Shown piece by piece: positions 35,129 to 48,900 of a stretch of 64,000 nt of DNA. Source of the DNA: Chanos chanos (lineage: Eukaryota; Chordata; Actinopteri; Gonorynchiformes; Chanidae); the NCBI RefSeq assembly GCF_902362185.1, contig NC_044496.1:50428636-50492635 (forward strand). Direction: 5' to 3'. Position 1 is the first letter of the stretch. Every line of letters starts with the position of its first letter. Under the pieces are notes generated by a model, which did not search any database, was not told the DNA's origin, and saw only the letters and a program-made list of their open reading frames with translations. Both the position numbers and the translations under genes were made by a program.

Positions 35129-38100
35129 TCATTTTTCACCATGAACAGCACTTTCCAAGTAATACACATTGACCAAGTGGCGGTTCAGGTGTCGACGGTA
35201 GTCGGCCTCTAAGGGGAACGTGCGGTCACAGAAGATACATGTGTGACTCTGGAGTTTGGTGGGAGACGGAAGGTCCTCTGTTGGGGTTTCTGGGTCGGCG
35301 AGTTTCTCGCCGCCTTCTGCGGCAGCTGCCAATCCATTGAGGCCCGAGTCATCGCTCCCCTCGGAGGCGCTGTCGCTGATGTCACTGCCTCCATCGTGGC
35401 TGTGGATGCCCTCGTCCTCCTCTGTGTCCGCGGGCTTGTGACACGGTTGTGGGAGCTCCAGCGTGGGGCTCTCCCCTTCTGGTTCCTGGCTGAAACCCGG
35501 GGAGGTCTCGCTGTCTGTCGGGGAGGGTATCTCTTCGTTTCCGCTGTCGGTCTCCGAGGAGTCTTTTGGTACAGAAGCGACCTCGTTCTGCTTGTTTTCA
35601 GTGGTTTTCTCTTCAGCTGGGGGCTCCTCCAATAGGCTGGAAGCAGTTTCCCCATCCTTGGGCTCTTCTCCCTTGGCGGCATTCTCAGTGGAATCAGACT
35701 CTGGTGGGCTGGACACCAGGGCAGGCTCTGGCTGCTTTGGCTGTTCAGGAGCCTCCTGGGGTTGGGAGCTGGGACACACTTCAGTTTGTGGGGTGTCATG
35801 TGTTCCTTTGTCTCGGCTACTCTCAGCATTCACACGGGAGAGCTCAGATTCTGCCAGGCTTGTCTCTGCTTTGCTCTGACTCTTCCTGCTCTGTTTGCCT
35901 TTGTTCTTTGAGGTCTTGCGGCGTTCTAGTGTATTACCGTTGCTTTCTGAAACTTCAGTACTCACAGGTGACTTGTCCTCGTTGTCTTTCTTACGTTTCA
36001 CCTTAACTGACTTTTGCTCAGAGGACTCCATCTCTGATTTGTCCAAGGGGTCCATTTTTCTCTTCGCCACCTTTGTCTTGGGCTCCTGAATTTCTTCCCG
36101 ACTCTGTGTTTCTTTGACTGTGTCAGCTTTAGCCTCTTTCACTGACTTCTTGGATGGTCTCTTTGATGGAGTCTTCTTGGGCAGCCTCTGGCTCTCCCCT
36201 ACTGCCTCTTCACTCGTCTGTTCAGGCCGCTCTGCATTCTCCTTTTCCGACCCCTCGCTTTCCTGTTTCTGTCTCTCTTCATTTTCTTGCAGCTTTTTAT
36301 CAACCCTCTCTTTCTCTTGTCTCTCTGTCTCCGACTTGCCTTCCACACCAGCATTCCGATCTGCCGTTACAATCTCTTTTTCTTTATACTCTTTCACTGC
36401 CCTCTCTCTCTTGGGGCGGTCTTTGACAACCCTCTCCGACGGTTTAGGGGATTTCTTCCCTTTCTTGATTTCTTTTTCCTTTTTATTTTCTTGCTTCTCA
36501 TTCCCGCATGGAGTTTGTTTCTCACAGTAATCTCCCCTCACTACTGTTCCGCCTTTGGCATTCTTATTATTCTTCTCTTTCTTTTCCATTTTCTGCACAG
36601 CTTTTTTCTCGGCTTTTTTCTCAGTAACCTGTGCCTTTTTCTTTCCAAGTTTCTCTTTGTCCGAAAGCTCCACGCTTTTCTTCTGACTCTTGTCCTTTAC
36701 CTCTGATTCCACAGGCAAAGTAGAACTAGAGTTACTGCTTTTCTTGATAGAGAGATTTATCGGGCCCTGGAAGCCATCTGTGTTTTCTTGCTGTTCATCT
36801 GCTTCCACGACCTCTTGGATCCCGTCCAGCGTCTGGCGAACATTTCCAGCGTTAGCACCGTCATCAGCTTCAGGTTTCTTCACACGCAGTTTCACCTTTG
36901 ATACATCCATAGTGATCTCGGAGCAGTCCGGGTGTCTGGATTTGATGTGGTACTGCAAGTTGCACTTCTTGGACGCGGCGTACTTGCACACTGGACAAAG
37001 GAACTGGCGTGGGTTGATGTGGAGCTCAACATGCTTTTTAAAGTTGCTGCGGTCAGCTGTCTTGTACTGGCAGTAGGGGCAGCTTAGGGGCTTCGGCCCA
37101 TTGTGGACCTGTCTGGCATGGCGTGTCACTTCGTGCTGGTTGGCTGCCAAGTAGCTGCAGCTGTCACATTTGAAAGGCCTCTCACCTATCCAGACAAACA
37201 TGAGGGAAAGGGGTCAGGATAAACAATAAATCTCCCCTCCCAAACACACACACAAAAAAAAAACCCACAGACACACAAGTACTCATGCGGGGAGATAATA
37301 AAAGACAAAGATGGGAGACGCGTCACAATTTTAAATCAAGCACTCGTCCACTCAAAACGTGCACACCACAAACCTTGTTACCATTTTACCCAAAACCATC
37401 TGGTTCCATCGAATGCAACAAAGAGGAAAAAGTTGATTGAATGAATGCAGATAAACAGGCCTGTGGCTATGTGCTGTTAATGCATAAAAGATTTTCAAAA
37501 CATCAAAACCTCTGTACATTACTGTTATGTTGTTTTACACCTAATGAATGGCTCTGGTTCTGGTTCTCATTACTCTCAAGCTTTTTTCAAACTCACCTGA
37601 ATGTGTCCTCATGTGTCTGGTCAGATGAGTCTTCTGAGAACTTGAATACTCACAATATGGGCACTGGAAAGGCCGTTCACCTTGAGAGGGAACAAAACAA
37701 AACAAACCAAACCAAACCAAACCATCAGTAAAATAACTCCAAACACACATAAGAAACGTCAGCACCAATATTTAAAACAATTGACAAGGCACCATCTTGT
37801 TGGCCTTACCTGTGTGGGTGCGAATATGCTGAATGTAGTTGTTTTTCCGATCTGAGAAGTAACAACACTGGTTGCAGGTGAAGAGCTTGCTGGGAAAGTG
37901 GTTTCTCAGGTGTTTCTTCCAGTGGTATTGGCTGACTGTAGTATAGGGGCATATGGTGCATTTGTACACTCTCTGGTCGTCGCCCTCCTTACTGTGGTGT
38001 TTAAGATGAGCCATGTAGTGGTCGTAGCGGTTGGTGTTGTAACCACAGCGCTCGCAACGAATCACCCCTTTGGTGTTACCTAAAGCTTCCCCGCTTTCAG

Positions 38101-38746
38101 ATGCTGATCCCTTCTGGGATGTCTGTGCCGAGTGACTGCTTTGATCCTCCTCAGATTCAGCTGCTTTATTCACCACGATCAGTTTCTTGGCGCTGTGGAC
38201 ACGGATGTGGTGCACGAACTCCTCTTCGCACTCTGCTTGGTAGTTGCAGGGCTTACAGTGAAAGGGTTTCTTCTTCTTCTTGGGTGGCTCCACGACGACG
38301 ACCTGGTTCCGTTTACGTTTTCCCAGCGGCGTGGGATTGGATGGACTCTCCTCTGAGGGCTTGGGCTGATCCTGTGCCCTTTCCTCTTCGCCAAGCTCGA
38401 CGCCCCTCTCCTCCTCTGCCTCTGTGACCTGGGAACTCTCCAGGTACGGAGTTCCAGACACTTCCGAAGGGCCATCGTAGCTGTAGCGAACTACGCTCTC
38501 GTCTTCGCTGTCGGAGAAGCTGTTGCAGGCGACCGTTTTCAGTTCCACCATCTGCTTCTCCTCAGCAGCATAATCATTGCCACTGCTTTCTGATGTCAAA
38601 GCCACGTTGGCCAACATCACCAGCTGAGGTGCCGGCAGGTCTGTGCGAGGAAGATCAGTCAGTCCATGGCCGTCCTCAGACACGGGAATGCTCACTGGAG
38701 AGACGAAAATACCCACTCCCACCGGATACACTGTCTGAGCAGCCAT
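35129..38746 (-). CDS. rest: RE1-silencing transcription factor (REST/NRSF)
   Basis: Three coding exons, 37810-38746, 37597-37680 and 35129-37185, give 3078 bp and 1025 residues (human 1097). Eight C2H2 fingers form the DNA-binding domain: four in the first coding exon ([36 protein letters not shown]), one in the 84-bp exon (FQCPYCEYS) and three at the start of the last ([27 protein letters not shown]). A long Lys/Glu/Ser-rich disordered region follows, then DEDEGIHSH-like acidic text and the ninth finger ([10 protein letters not shown] ending in NVYYLE). The N-terminus [12 protein letters not shown] is the SIN3-binding region; the last finger recruits CoREST. REST represses neuronal genes through 21-bp RE1 sites. 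The coding start lies 10 bp after an acceptor at 38757, so a noncoding exon precedes it. A basic stretch PPKKKKKP before finger 1 may be a nuclear signal. Confidence 0.96.
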
Positions 38747-40514
38747 GCTGGATCAGCTGGTGGGTAGGAAGTAACAGAGGAAAGATCAATTTTAAAACTT
38801 ATTAACTGAACTACAGATGAAAAAAAAAAAAAACTTAACAAGGATACAGTCCATAACACCCTTCTCTGGTGCATTGAAGTAACTAAGACAAGACTGTTCC
38901 ACATGGGGGTCAACGGAAGTATTGCTTAGATAGCCTTAAACTATCTGAATGGAAGCTGATACATTTTTATAATGTTGTTGTCCTAGTCCTCTTTGTAGCA
39001 CAGTTGATCAAAGATGATGAACAGACAATTCTGGGAGAGTGATCATGTCAAATCAGCTCAGAACTACTGATAGTAAGACAAGCAATAGTCTATCTGAGAT
39101 AATCATGTGACCTATTACAGCCCACTGACTCAGTCAGTCCTCATCACTTTACCAGCAGGACAATTCAGCTGACTAAGAGCAAATGACTCCCACAGGGTAT
39201 GACTGGGCTGACTAGTTTCATTGTGTATTACACTTCAGACCAACCCTTAACAAAAAAAGTTAACATAATTGAAGCCACAAAGATTGCACCAAGAACCTCT
39301 AAATCTCATTTAAGTTGTACTGCCAAGCAGAGATGGGAGCTGACAAGTCTAAGACCACCACAATAAAAAACTACAACACATACAACACGTAACTCTCTCT
39401 GCACCAACGTGTCAAGCTATCAATGAATAGGAAAGATTTATGATCAGATTAAGTAACAAAGCAACAGAGACGCTATTAGATATTTTTATACATTTTATTA
39501 TATTATATTTGAAAGAACTTAATCTCCATGCTTTTTATACATATCTAACTGTATCATTTCTTTTTGCGTGTCTTGTACATGACGCGTAGTAAAACTAAGA
39601 ACCCAGTGGAAATGTTTTGAAATTTTAAGTTCTAATGTTTAAAACCCCCTTGCTAAACTGACTGTTTGAATGCTTTAGTAGTCCTGCAGAAACACAGGAA
39701 ACCACGTCTGGTAAGGCTACAAGTTGGGCCTCTGACTTTGCACGCTCACTAACTTGTGATCGGCCATTTTACAACACCACCAACAACTCGCTGTTAGCTT
39801 ATGTGCGAGACGGTCGAGGACAGAAGTTCAAAAGGAGTGAAGTTTTGTTAAACTTCATTCAATTCATAATCATAACTTAATCTATAGAACAGAAAAAAAA
39901 AATCTGTTGAAAGTAAAGCTAATTTAAAGGATTTAAAAAAAAAAAAAACTTTGACCACGTAGGTCAGTGCGCGATTCATGGAAATCATTCAGTGTAACAA
40001 TTATTTAAGACAACAAAAGGTTGTTTAGTTCATAACATAGGTGTTAACAACATCTGCAGTTTACGGTTGGACACTTTCACTCACGGATTTCACTGTCCGT
40101 GTTTAACCGTCATTACTGCTGAGTCGAAACTAGTTAAAATGTCCATGAACACATGCAAATAGTCACACACAACGCATTCTTAGGCAAGTTCAACAAAACA
40201 TGAAAACTTATGAGAACTAAAATAAATCTTTCGCACTGTGCTGGACGCAGACGAAAGAGAAAAGTCGCTGTCCAGCTCAAGTACACAGGCAGCTATCCCG
40301 ACTTCTCGCTAACTTAGCCAACTCGCTAAATTGTTTGTTACGATAGTTCCTACTTGTCGAGTAAATATCCTTTTCCGGAAGCTACATGCACATATTTGAA
40401 CAAAATAACCAATAAACACCTACAAACTCTTACTGTGCAAACTTTACAGCTACAACTACCAGAAGTTGCATTAACCTCATCGAATAATAACTAATACCAA
40501 CAGTTTTTAGTCAG

Positions 40515-40571
40515 CGTGGTGCTGATCTCCGTGCTGAAGTCCCAACCGTAGAATCAGCCCTGGACAGCGCC
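40515..40571. promoter_or_regulatory. Cluster of REST half-sites in rest intron 1
   Basis: GGACAGCGCC at 40562-40571 (+) is identical to the right half of the RE1 consensus, and TCAGCCCT lies directly before it where the left half would be, but with a shorter spacing than canonical. On the minus strand ATCAGCACCACG (40526-40515) and TTCAGCAC (40538-40531) match the left half. Binding is inferred, not shown. Confidence 0.4.
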
Positions 40572-40693
40572 TCTCCCTTCACGCAGCAACCCCCACACTG
40601 ACTCCATTTTTAAAAATGTTCCTCTAAGTAAGTTTGATGCGAAAAGTTGTAATCAAACGTTTTAAATACATTGTGTTAGTTCCTTATACTTAC

Positions 40694-40870
40694 CGCGAAT
40701 ACTTGCCAACTATTAAACGATGTTTTGGCGTGATTTTCGGTCGTGTATCCTGTCTCAAAACTTCTTCGAGGAAGCAAAAAGTATCTACACATTCCACCAC
40801 ATCATTCTGTTCGCGAGGATAGCTGACGTCAGCGCGCCAGCTCGTGTTCCTGAACTGAGCTGATTCTGTG
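40694..40870 (-). promoter_or_regulatory. rest 5' noncoding exon and promoter
   Basis: On the minus strand a good donor (GCG then GTAAGT) follows base 40694, and an acceptor with a pyrimidine tract ends at 38757, leaving 10 nt of leader before the ATG. This implies a noncoding first exon and a 1.9-kb intron (38757-40693), as in mammalian REST. A CRE (TGACGTCA, 40824-40831) sits next to GC-rich sequence, so transcription probably starts between about 40800 and 40870. Confidence 0.6.
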
Positions 40871-40871
40871 C

Positions 40872-43480
40872 CGCGCTAGTTCAGGATATGCCACGATAAT
40901 GATTCTAAATTAGTGCTGAATCAAAGGTAATAAGCAAGCCACTATCGCTATATTAATAAAGTGTTAAATAATAAATAGAAATCTGTCGGTGCCGTTGTTC
41001 TGAGATTTGTTCTAATTTTTAAAATAGACATGATATTGTGGAATTATGTTTTATGTCTTACATCGAATATTCCCATAAACTGAGGGCTAACCGTATTTAG
41101 CTCATTCTTGGAACGTGAGGATTTTTGTCCTGGGAATTAATTCCTTCATATTATCTTAAACCTGCATCTTTGGAGCAAATGAAAGGTCGCTCTGAGATAC
41201 GCTTTATTGATATAATTACTTTTTCCGTGATGCACTGGGGTACCATCCAGGATTGTTTTCCAGTTTACAACACATTTCTTTGACGAGGCATAAACTGGAG
41301 GGCAGTGTACTTAGCTCATCTTAGACATTTATCTAAAATAAAGCTGACAGCGTTCCTATGTTTCTATACAAAATAGGATTTTATTGATTTTTAACGTTTG
41401 CTATTAAGTTTAAGCATAACACATCAGGACGAAGCATGTGTTCACCATTCCAGATTCCAGCAGAGCATCTGTTTTCCCTGAACTGCCTAATTTGCTTTGT
41501 TTTCATTTAATGACGTCTATAAACACGTAGAAGGTGGTTCTCTAATTTACAAAAATAGCGCATCTGGCAGAAAATAATACAGATTCTTTTTCATGGTCCT
41601 GCAGTAACATGTCGATCACCCTGTCATTTTTAAATTTATCTGTCGCCCCCGGTGAGCATGTCGTATGTTGTTGCAAATTTCAAATTTCAGTTGCAGATAA
41701 CGTCCTTAAAATGCGCTCGTTTTTATCAAGAATGTACTAGTTTTTAGCAACTATAAACATTCAACCGAGATATTTGCGTTCACATGTTGTAGTAATTGCA
41801 GCCACCAGGGTGCGCTCAACGTCTGCACATCTGGAGACACGAGAGACACCTAAGTTTCACAGATAGGCATACTTACTTGTGCCTTAGTTCAAATATAATT
41901 GTTTAAATGTAAGGGTCACAGACAAATGGTGACCATTCGGCCCTGATTTGAGCCATATTAGTCAAACAAACAATATATCATAATCTATAGAATTATAGCA
42001 TTCTGTCTAAATTAACTTAAATCTTTCTAATCATCCAAAGAACTTTACATATACAGCAAATGCTAATTCGCTTAAAGGAAAATTGTCCTGCCGCGCATAT
42101 CCGGAGAACGCAATTTAGTTTTGTGGCTAAACAGAGAAATAATGAGCACCAACGAGAAATCAAGATCTTGACTTAAACTAACCTCGTTCGCAAAATTGAA
42201 GTCCTTACATGAAAAAGCCCGCCCATTGTATTCCAAGAACTGCAGATCATTTTGTATGCCTAAATTTTTATATTTTTGCTTTGTAATACACTATCATATG
42301 ATAATGTAGAGTTTCACTGTATCTTAAATATTTTTATTAGTTGATTATTCATTGACATATTTTAAGTAAAAAAAAAACTTATATAAGAAACTGCTGGAGC
42401 ACATCGGTGCCTGTTTCAGGAAAATGGATTGCTTTGAAATGTTGAAAACTATTATTTTATGACTGATTAAAGGCGTATTTGTGTTATGTTTCGGAGTCAT
42501 ATTAAAATTCATATTTTTCCTATGAAAATGAACATGCTCTAAATGCAGCTGTTATGTAATATCTTATATTCATTCTATTTATGCAATATTGATTACTGAA
42601 TCTAGTATTTTTATAAATGCAGTCAAATAATGTAAACTGGTGGACAGTTAACAGTTTAAAGTGGTTCATAAAGTGTTTACATATTATTTTCGCGGAGAGA
42701 CTATTATTTTGCAAAATTCTAACTGAAGAAGGCCATTTTGTATATACACAGTCTCTGGCTTCACAAGTTGTCGAAGTTGTACCCGCACAGATATGACCGA
42801 TTTTTTCTACATTCGGAGTTCAGGGAGTCAGCAACGAGCGGTTGAGGAAGTAGCTACTTAATTAGCCTGAAGTGTTAGCTACTAATACTCTCTCTATGTG
42901 GATGGTGTTGTCTAAAGCGTGGATACAAGTCGTACTTCAAGTTCGCCCGCCTTGGATGGATTTAACGGTTTATACAGGAGAAACGCTGTAATGAAATGCC
43001 GACAAGAAGAGTCCTAGAATCTTAACTTCATTTGTCGATGGTAGTAACAGTAGCGTCAGTTTAATTCGCGCGAACTAAATATTATTAGTCAGTTAGCATA
43101 GCGTATTGGTGTGTCAGTCAGCGACGCCTTTAAAACTTTTGTGAAGCACGTTGAGTAGGTAACTTCCAAGAAAGTAACGTGACAGTAGTCATGGACCGAC
43201 CTTGAAATTATGATGAAATTTCGAAGAACACTCCAATGTTATGTAACTGTATCTTAATAAATTTATATGTATCTATAATAGAATTGTGGGTGCAACTCAT
43301 GAAATATAATTTAGTTGTCACTACCCTCGCGCCCAGCAAAACTTGTTCTAGGATTCATCAACAGTGGCATCAAGGCTTGCTTAGCTCATTGATATTTAAC
43401 ATGTTAATCAGAAACACGCATAGATAAAGTGATTTACTGGTGTTTAGCTAGTTTATTGTTGATAAGGCAGCCTTATTAAC
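40872..43480. other. Intergenic DNA between the divergent rest and b4galt1 genes
   Basis: About 2.6 kb, AT-rich, without a recognisable exon. It holds one CTCF-like site (41802-41815), a further TTCAGCAC half-site on the minus strand (40920-40913), and toward its end the presumed b4galt1 promoter and leader (about 42780-43546), which contains several short upstream ATGs. Confidence 0.5.
41802..41815 (+). promoter_or_regulatory. CTCF-like binding site
   Basis: CCACCAGGGTGCGC matches 13 of 14 positions of the vertebrate CTCF core consensus. It lies between two divergent promoters, where an insulator would be plausible. Confidence 0.4.
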
Positions 43481-43546
43481 GTGTTGAAACAGTATAACTT
43501 TAGTTTGAGGTTAGTACACTGTAAGTTGTATATTTCCATTGTTATC

Positions 43547-45933
43547 ATGGTGCGAGACTCGTCAGTAAATTTTAGTCTTCTCCATAGGACATGCACACTG
43601 GTTGTGCTCCTATGTTTTCTTCATATCTCTGTTACTTTAGTTTATTACGTTAGAACCTTAGATTTTCGGCAAACATTTGTACAAAATCAGCAAGACCGAA
43701 GCAAATTCAAGGCGAAAAGATTAGACACCGATGTAACAAAGTCTGATTTGATTGTTTCGAATGAAACTTTGAACACCAAAGTCCTTGACAAATGTCCTGA
43801 AACGTCGCCGCTTTTAGGTAAGTATTACTCTGCGTAACTTTTTTTTTTTTTCTTTTTAAATAAATGGATGCTCTAAGATGTTTGAGTTCCACTTCACGAG
43901 CAACTTAAAAAACTGACCATATTAACTGTGGTATATCAGATTTTATACATTTTAATTTTAATTTATTTTGTGTGTCTACTCAGTAATTCACTGTTTTGTA
44001 CGGTCCTCCCATAATAAAGGGTTGTCAGGCATTAGTTGTAATGACATTAAGCAGCTGACCTAACCTCTTATCTCTCAGATGATCGTGTGACAAGTTTTCA
44101 ACTGTTCACGTACAGAGTTAAGAGAGCATGTCTCCGTTTTGGAAGAAAGTGATTTTTTTTTTTTTTTTTACCTGAAAAGAGTTTTATCTTGACGTTTTCT
44201 CTGAGACTGTCTATCACTCACTGACTTAACTGTTTGAGTGTTGTGATTAACAGTCTGTCGTAAACTAAATTAGCTTTTTAGGATCAGATTACAAAACAAG
44301 GAAATGTTTATGCAGCTGTGGGTAACTTGAATGCTTTTCAGACTTCTCAAAGAAGTCTTCTTTTTTTTTTCTTTAACGAGACCTCTGAACACATGTGGCA
44401 CAGTTATCAAAATTACTAAGACTTACCCTTTATATTGAGATGATATTACAGTTGCAAATCTGTTTGACTGAACTGTAGGTTTGTAGAGAAACATAAGAAC
44501 TGAAGCTGCAGGTAATATGGGAAAATGATCAGTATGAGCTATGATTTTTAATCTCTGTTGTTACATGACCTACATAGAGTACGGTGTAATTCATCTATCA
44601 CTTGTGATTTAGCTCTTGTTTGATCATGGCTTAAACATCTTGAAAGTGTCCTAAGTCCTTAGGACAGAATGTCCCAAGTTCGTTCATCTCAAAGCAGCTC
44701 AGTTTTAACCGCAGAGGACAATTGCCATCAGGGTTAATTGATGATGTGTGGTGGTGTATGTGGCAGTGGTGAGAATACAAGTAACCAAACAGTGCTCAAA
44801 ATATCAGAAAACTGACTGTAGGTCAACTGTGTCCCCTAAACATGTACCATTAAACAAATGACATCGCTTTGTTTTCTCTCCATGCTCTCGTTTTTTTTTT
44901 TTTTTCCCCCCCTTCGTTCAGTGGGTCCATTAAGAGTTGAGTTCTCCTCGCCGGTCACTCTGGATCTGGTAAGGAGAGAGAATCCCGCCATCCAAATGGG
45001 AGGACGCTTTAAACCCAAAGACTGCATCGCTCTCCAGAAAGTCGCCATCATTATCCCCTTTCGCAACCGAGACGAACATCTCAAGTTCTGGCTTTACTAC
45101 CTCCACCCTATCCTGCAGCGTCAGCAGCTGGACTATGGCGTCTACATTATCAACCAGGTCTGTATTCTCTGCATTGTTTGTTTTTTACGTAACGGAAAAC
45201 AGAGAGAGTCATAGAGGTCTTTTTAACGGATTGAATGTGTTCGTAAGAAGTGACACATAAAGGCGACCAAACCCAGGGGCGTAAGCATCTGATAAGAATC
45301 CGCGTGGATATGGCGCTGGCTCATTGTCGTACATCGCTGCCTTTAATGACTGTTGATTTTAATTTGTCAAATGATTTACAGAGTGCCTTGTGTATAGAAA
45401 TACATTCATCAGTTCTTTCAGAGGCAGCAATAGAAAAACAATACAAATGCCTACATCACTCCATGTTTGCAGTGCTCCGGCACACTCCATAGGCTTGGAT
45501 TATTCTAAAATACATTAAGACTCTCAGTTCGATTGCCTACCGTAGATCCTGTTGTTATCTGTTAATCGTGTTTGTACAGCCAATATGATATGACAGACTG
45601 CCATACGAAAACTGTATGAAACGTTAAAAAAACAATACGTCTCTCTCAGCATGCATGCATCAGCTTTTCAGTCGGCCCTCTCTTTTTAACCTGTCTTCCC
45701 TGACACAGCACTGAGCGACACACAAACCCTGTGCTGTTCCAGTGCTAAGCTGAAACACAGGTCGAAGTGTGATTACATAACTTGATTTTCTTTTGCTGAA
45801 GAAATTAAACTGAAATTAAACCACAGACAGAAAGTTGCTGCATTTTAGAAATGTTGCATCTTAATGTTTGTATTTTGGTAGGATTTTTAAAGGCTTTTTA
45901 GCAATTTGATGAATAGCATATTGGCTTATTTAA

Positions 45934-45983
<50 letters not shown>

Positions 45984-48900
45984 ATAGGTATGTATATATG
46001 TGTGTATATATACACACACACACACACACATATATACCAGGAACATTACAAGGATTATAATAATATAAGGAACACTGATAATAATGTATATAATGTATAT
46101 TTTACTGTGCTAACAATATTTTGTGGGTGAAGCCTGGTGATTTGAGTTCTGTGACTTTTGTTTTTTGGTTGTTTTTTTTTTGTTTTTTTTTTAACATTCC
46201 AAATTTTGTTTACCTTGTTCTGTTGAACAATTGTAAACAGATGAAGAGAAACCCATAAGTTGCCACATTCCATATATCAGCAAGTTGTTACTTGTTGCTT
46301 GGTATGTTTTCATGAAGTGTTCATGTATGTCTGTTCACGCCTTGCCTTCATTCACATGAATGTATTAACACCCGTGGGTACATTTGTTAACTTCACAGAC
46401 TGTTTTTTACGGTTGCTGCTTTGTAACGAATATAGAGAGTGATACTGGTAGTTGTGGGAATCTAATGTTAACGCTGGTAGGCATGGTGCTTAACTCAGTG
46501 AGATAATTGTATCAAACAGGAGCAATGATTCAAGCCTCTGATAAGAGGTCATAAAGAACCAGATATAGCACTATTATGTCCTTGAAGGACAGGGCACGAC
46601 ACTGGCCTTATGATTAAACTGTCGCATATGCACACACCACCGTCTGTGGGAGTTGCCATCCAGTGGTCGGACACACCAGTCTCTCTACCCAGATAATCAT
46701 ATCACAGCCTGTTTTCGCACTGCAGTGGAGTCACAGTCTCCATGGCTACAAGTCATTTGAAAAACGGCTGAATAATGTGACTCGACGTTACAAGCACATA
46801 AATGTACATTATTTGCTGATTCCCTGTTTAATAATACAGGGAATATTAAGGGGGAAAATGATACGTTGGTCAGCTTTTGGAGATTTTTGGATGTCTGAAT
46901 CGTTCATATTGCTTAGTATTATGGATGGAGAACTATAAAATATCACAGGCTTGTTTTTTTTTGTTTTTTTTTTCCCTTGGCAGAGTAAATGAGACTAACT
47001 CTTGAAATGACTTTTCCATACTGCTGTAAATGACATTGAAGTACTGCTGAGAAGGGCAAACAAGAAAGCTTTGATACTCACTCTTTTTTTTTTTTTTTCC
47101 TTCTCTATCTCTTTATTCTGATTATTGACTTCTGTGCTGCTCAAATCAAATCTCTCTTTATTCTCTCTCTTGTTCTCCTTGCTACCCAATCTTTCCTCTT
47201 CTCCTTGCCATTTTGTTTCCTCTCCCGACCTTCTTTTCCCTCTCCCTTTCCTTTCCAAAACCGCCGCCCCCCCCCCCCCCCCCTTTTGCATGTCAGACGT
47301 TTGGCAATTGGCTCTCGCTGCAGGAAAAGGTGAGAACGACTCCTTGCTTTTCCTGGCCGATCAGCTAGTCATGTGACCCCGGGGGGCTGCATCTCTGTAC
47401 TGGTAATGTGGGTCTCTTGATTTTCTCTCTGTCCTTTGTTTTGGTTTCTTTTTGTTTTTTCTGCACTCACTTATTCTTGATAAAGAACAGAGACTGTGAT
47501 GTACAAGTACAGAAACATATGATCTTGGCGGTTATTTGGGCCTTTTCTCGCTGATGTTCATTTAGAAACCACAAATCTATGTTCTTGTGAAGTCATTTAC
47601 AAATTCCATTTAAATAAGTTAGAAACCCACACCCTCGATCCTGTTTTTTTTGTTTTTTTTTCCAATTAGCTTTTGATTTCTTGATGTAGTTCTTTAATGT
47701 ATCTCATTTCTGTCTTTAGCATTTTGCTCAGCGCCATGTGAATGGATCCTCCAATGAAGCTTTGCAGGAAGATAAAGCCAGTGATATACGAGCCATGGGT
47801 ATTATATCTGTTGAAAAGCTCTCAGGCCAGGCTGAAAGAGAACAGGATGCTCCGATTCTCTCTTCTTTTTTTTTTTTTTGCTCTGTGCCATCAGAAAGCA
47901 CCAGCAACCTGTATCCTGTCTGTTTGGAGAGTCTGATTCCAATTCCCTGGTGCTATAAGAAAGACCTCCACTTCTGTTTGCTAAGCAGATAAAGCACTAA
48001 AGAACAGATCGTGGTCTAAGGGGAGCTTTTTCTCTAGGATAATTTACATGACATAAGCTTAAAACGCTCCCCAAAGGAGGAAAAGAGAGCCTTTAAAACC
48101 ACATGACCCACTTGTAGGACGGTCGAAGATATACATGTGACCTTAGAGCGTTTGGAATTTGGTTACCTTTGTATGATGGAAGCTTGGTGTTTTGCAATCA
48201 AGAGTTCGACAGGAATTGTATCAGGAAGTAACAGTCTTTGTAGTAGAGAAATAAATTGTTTTATCTCTTGCTTAAATTAGGTTGACTCATCTCCTGATTT
48301 CAAAATGCAGCATAATGTCTTCAGAAGTTATTGACTTCTACAAGAAGAGACCAGTGTGGGCTGTTCAATCTTCAGACTGTGTTTTGTGTAACAAATAGCT
48401 TGAGGAAACAAATAGCTAGTGCCTAACCCCAAACTGCTTTTAAACACGCGTTGATAGGTGCTTTGAATATTGGCCTTTGCTTTTCATATTAGTCTTTTTT
48501 CGTCTTCTTTACAACCCGATTAGAGTGAGAAAGTGTCAGAGTTCGTTCTCAAGCACAGGTGTACTGAACTGTGTTGGACACACCCGGACCTGTTTTGTCA
48601 TGTACACTAATATTTGGTTTGACAACACTTGAGGCACGTTGTGGCTGAGAATCTCGTCAATGTGACCATTCACTATAATTATAAAACCAACACTTTTTTT
48701 TTTCTCATCCTTTTTTTTTTTTCTTGTGGATTCTGGTGGACTTTGATTTAACCAGTTGCTATACATTCAAGGGCACTGAAGCCACTATCACGACTCACTG
48801 TGAGTGTATATTGTTATTTGTGTCGGGAGGGGAGCCCTGACTTTTCTCTTTCTCCTTTCCCTATAGGATGGCGAAGATACTTTTAATCGTGCCAAACTTC

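Larger units (their letters stand above)
45158..48866. other. Large second intron of b4galt1
   Basis: 3.7 kb without a recognisable exon on either strand. It contains a TG/TA/CA compound microsatellite (45936-46036), several T-runs and a 17-bp C-run (47267-47283). Confidence 0.6.

Noticed and set aside
35243-37076. Several long plus-strand open frames
   Set aside because: They are antisense to the large rest exon, whose Lys/Glu/Ser codons leave the opposite strand open. Composition (Ser, Leu, Phe runs) is that of a reverse reading.
43481-43546. A 22-codon N-terminal extension of b4galt1, resembling the mammalian long form
   Set aside because: The extension opens with GTG, not ATG, so there is no evidence for a second start codon.
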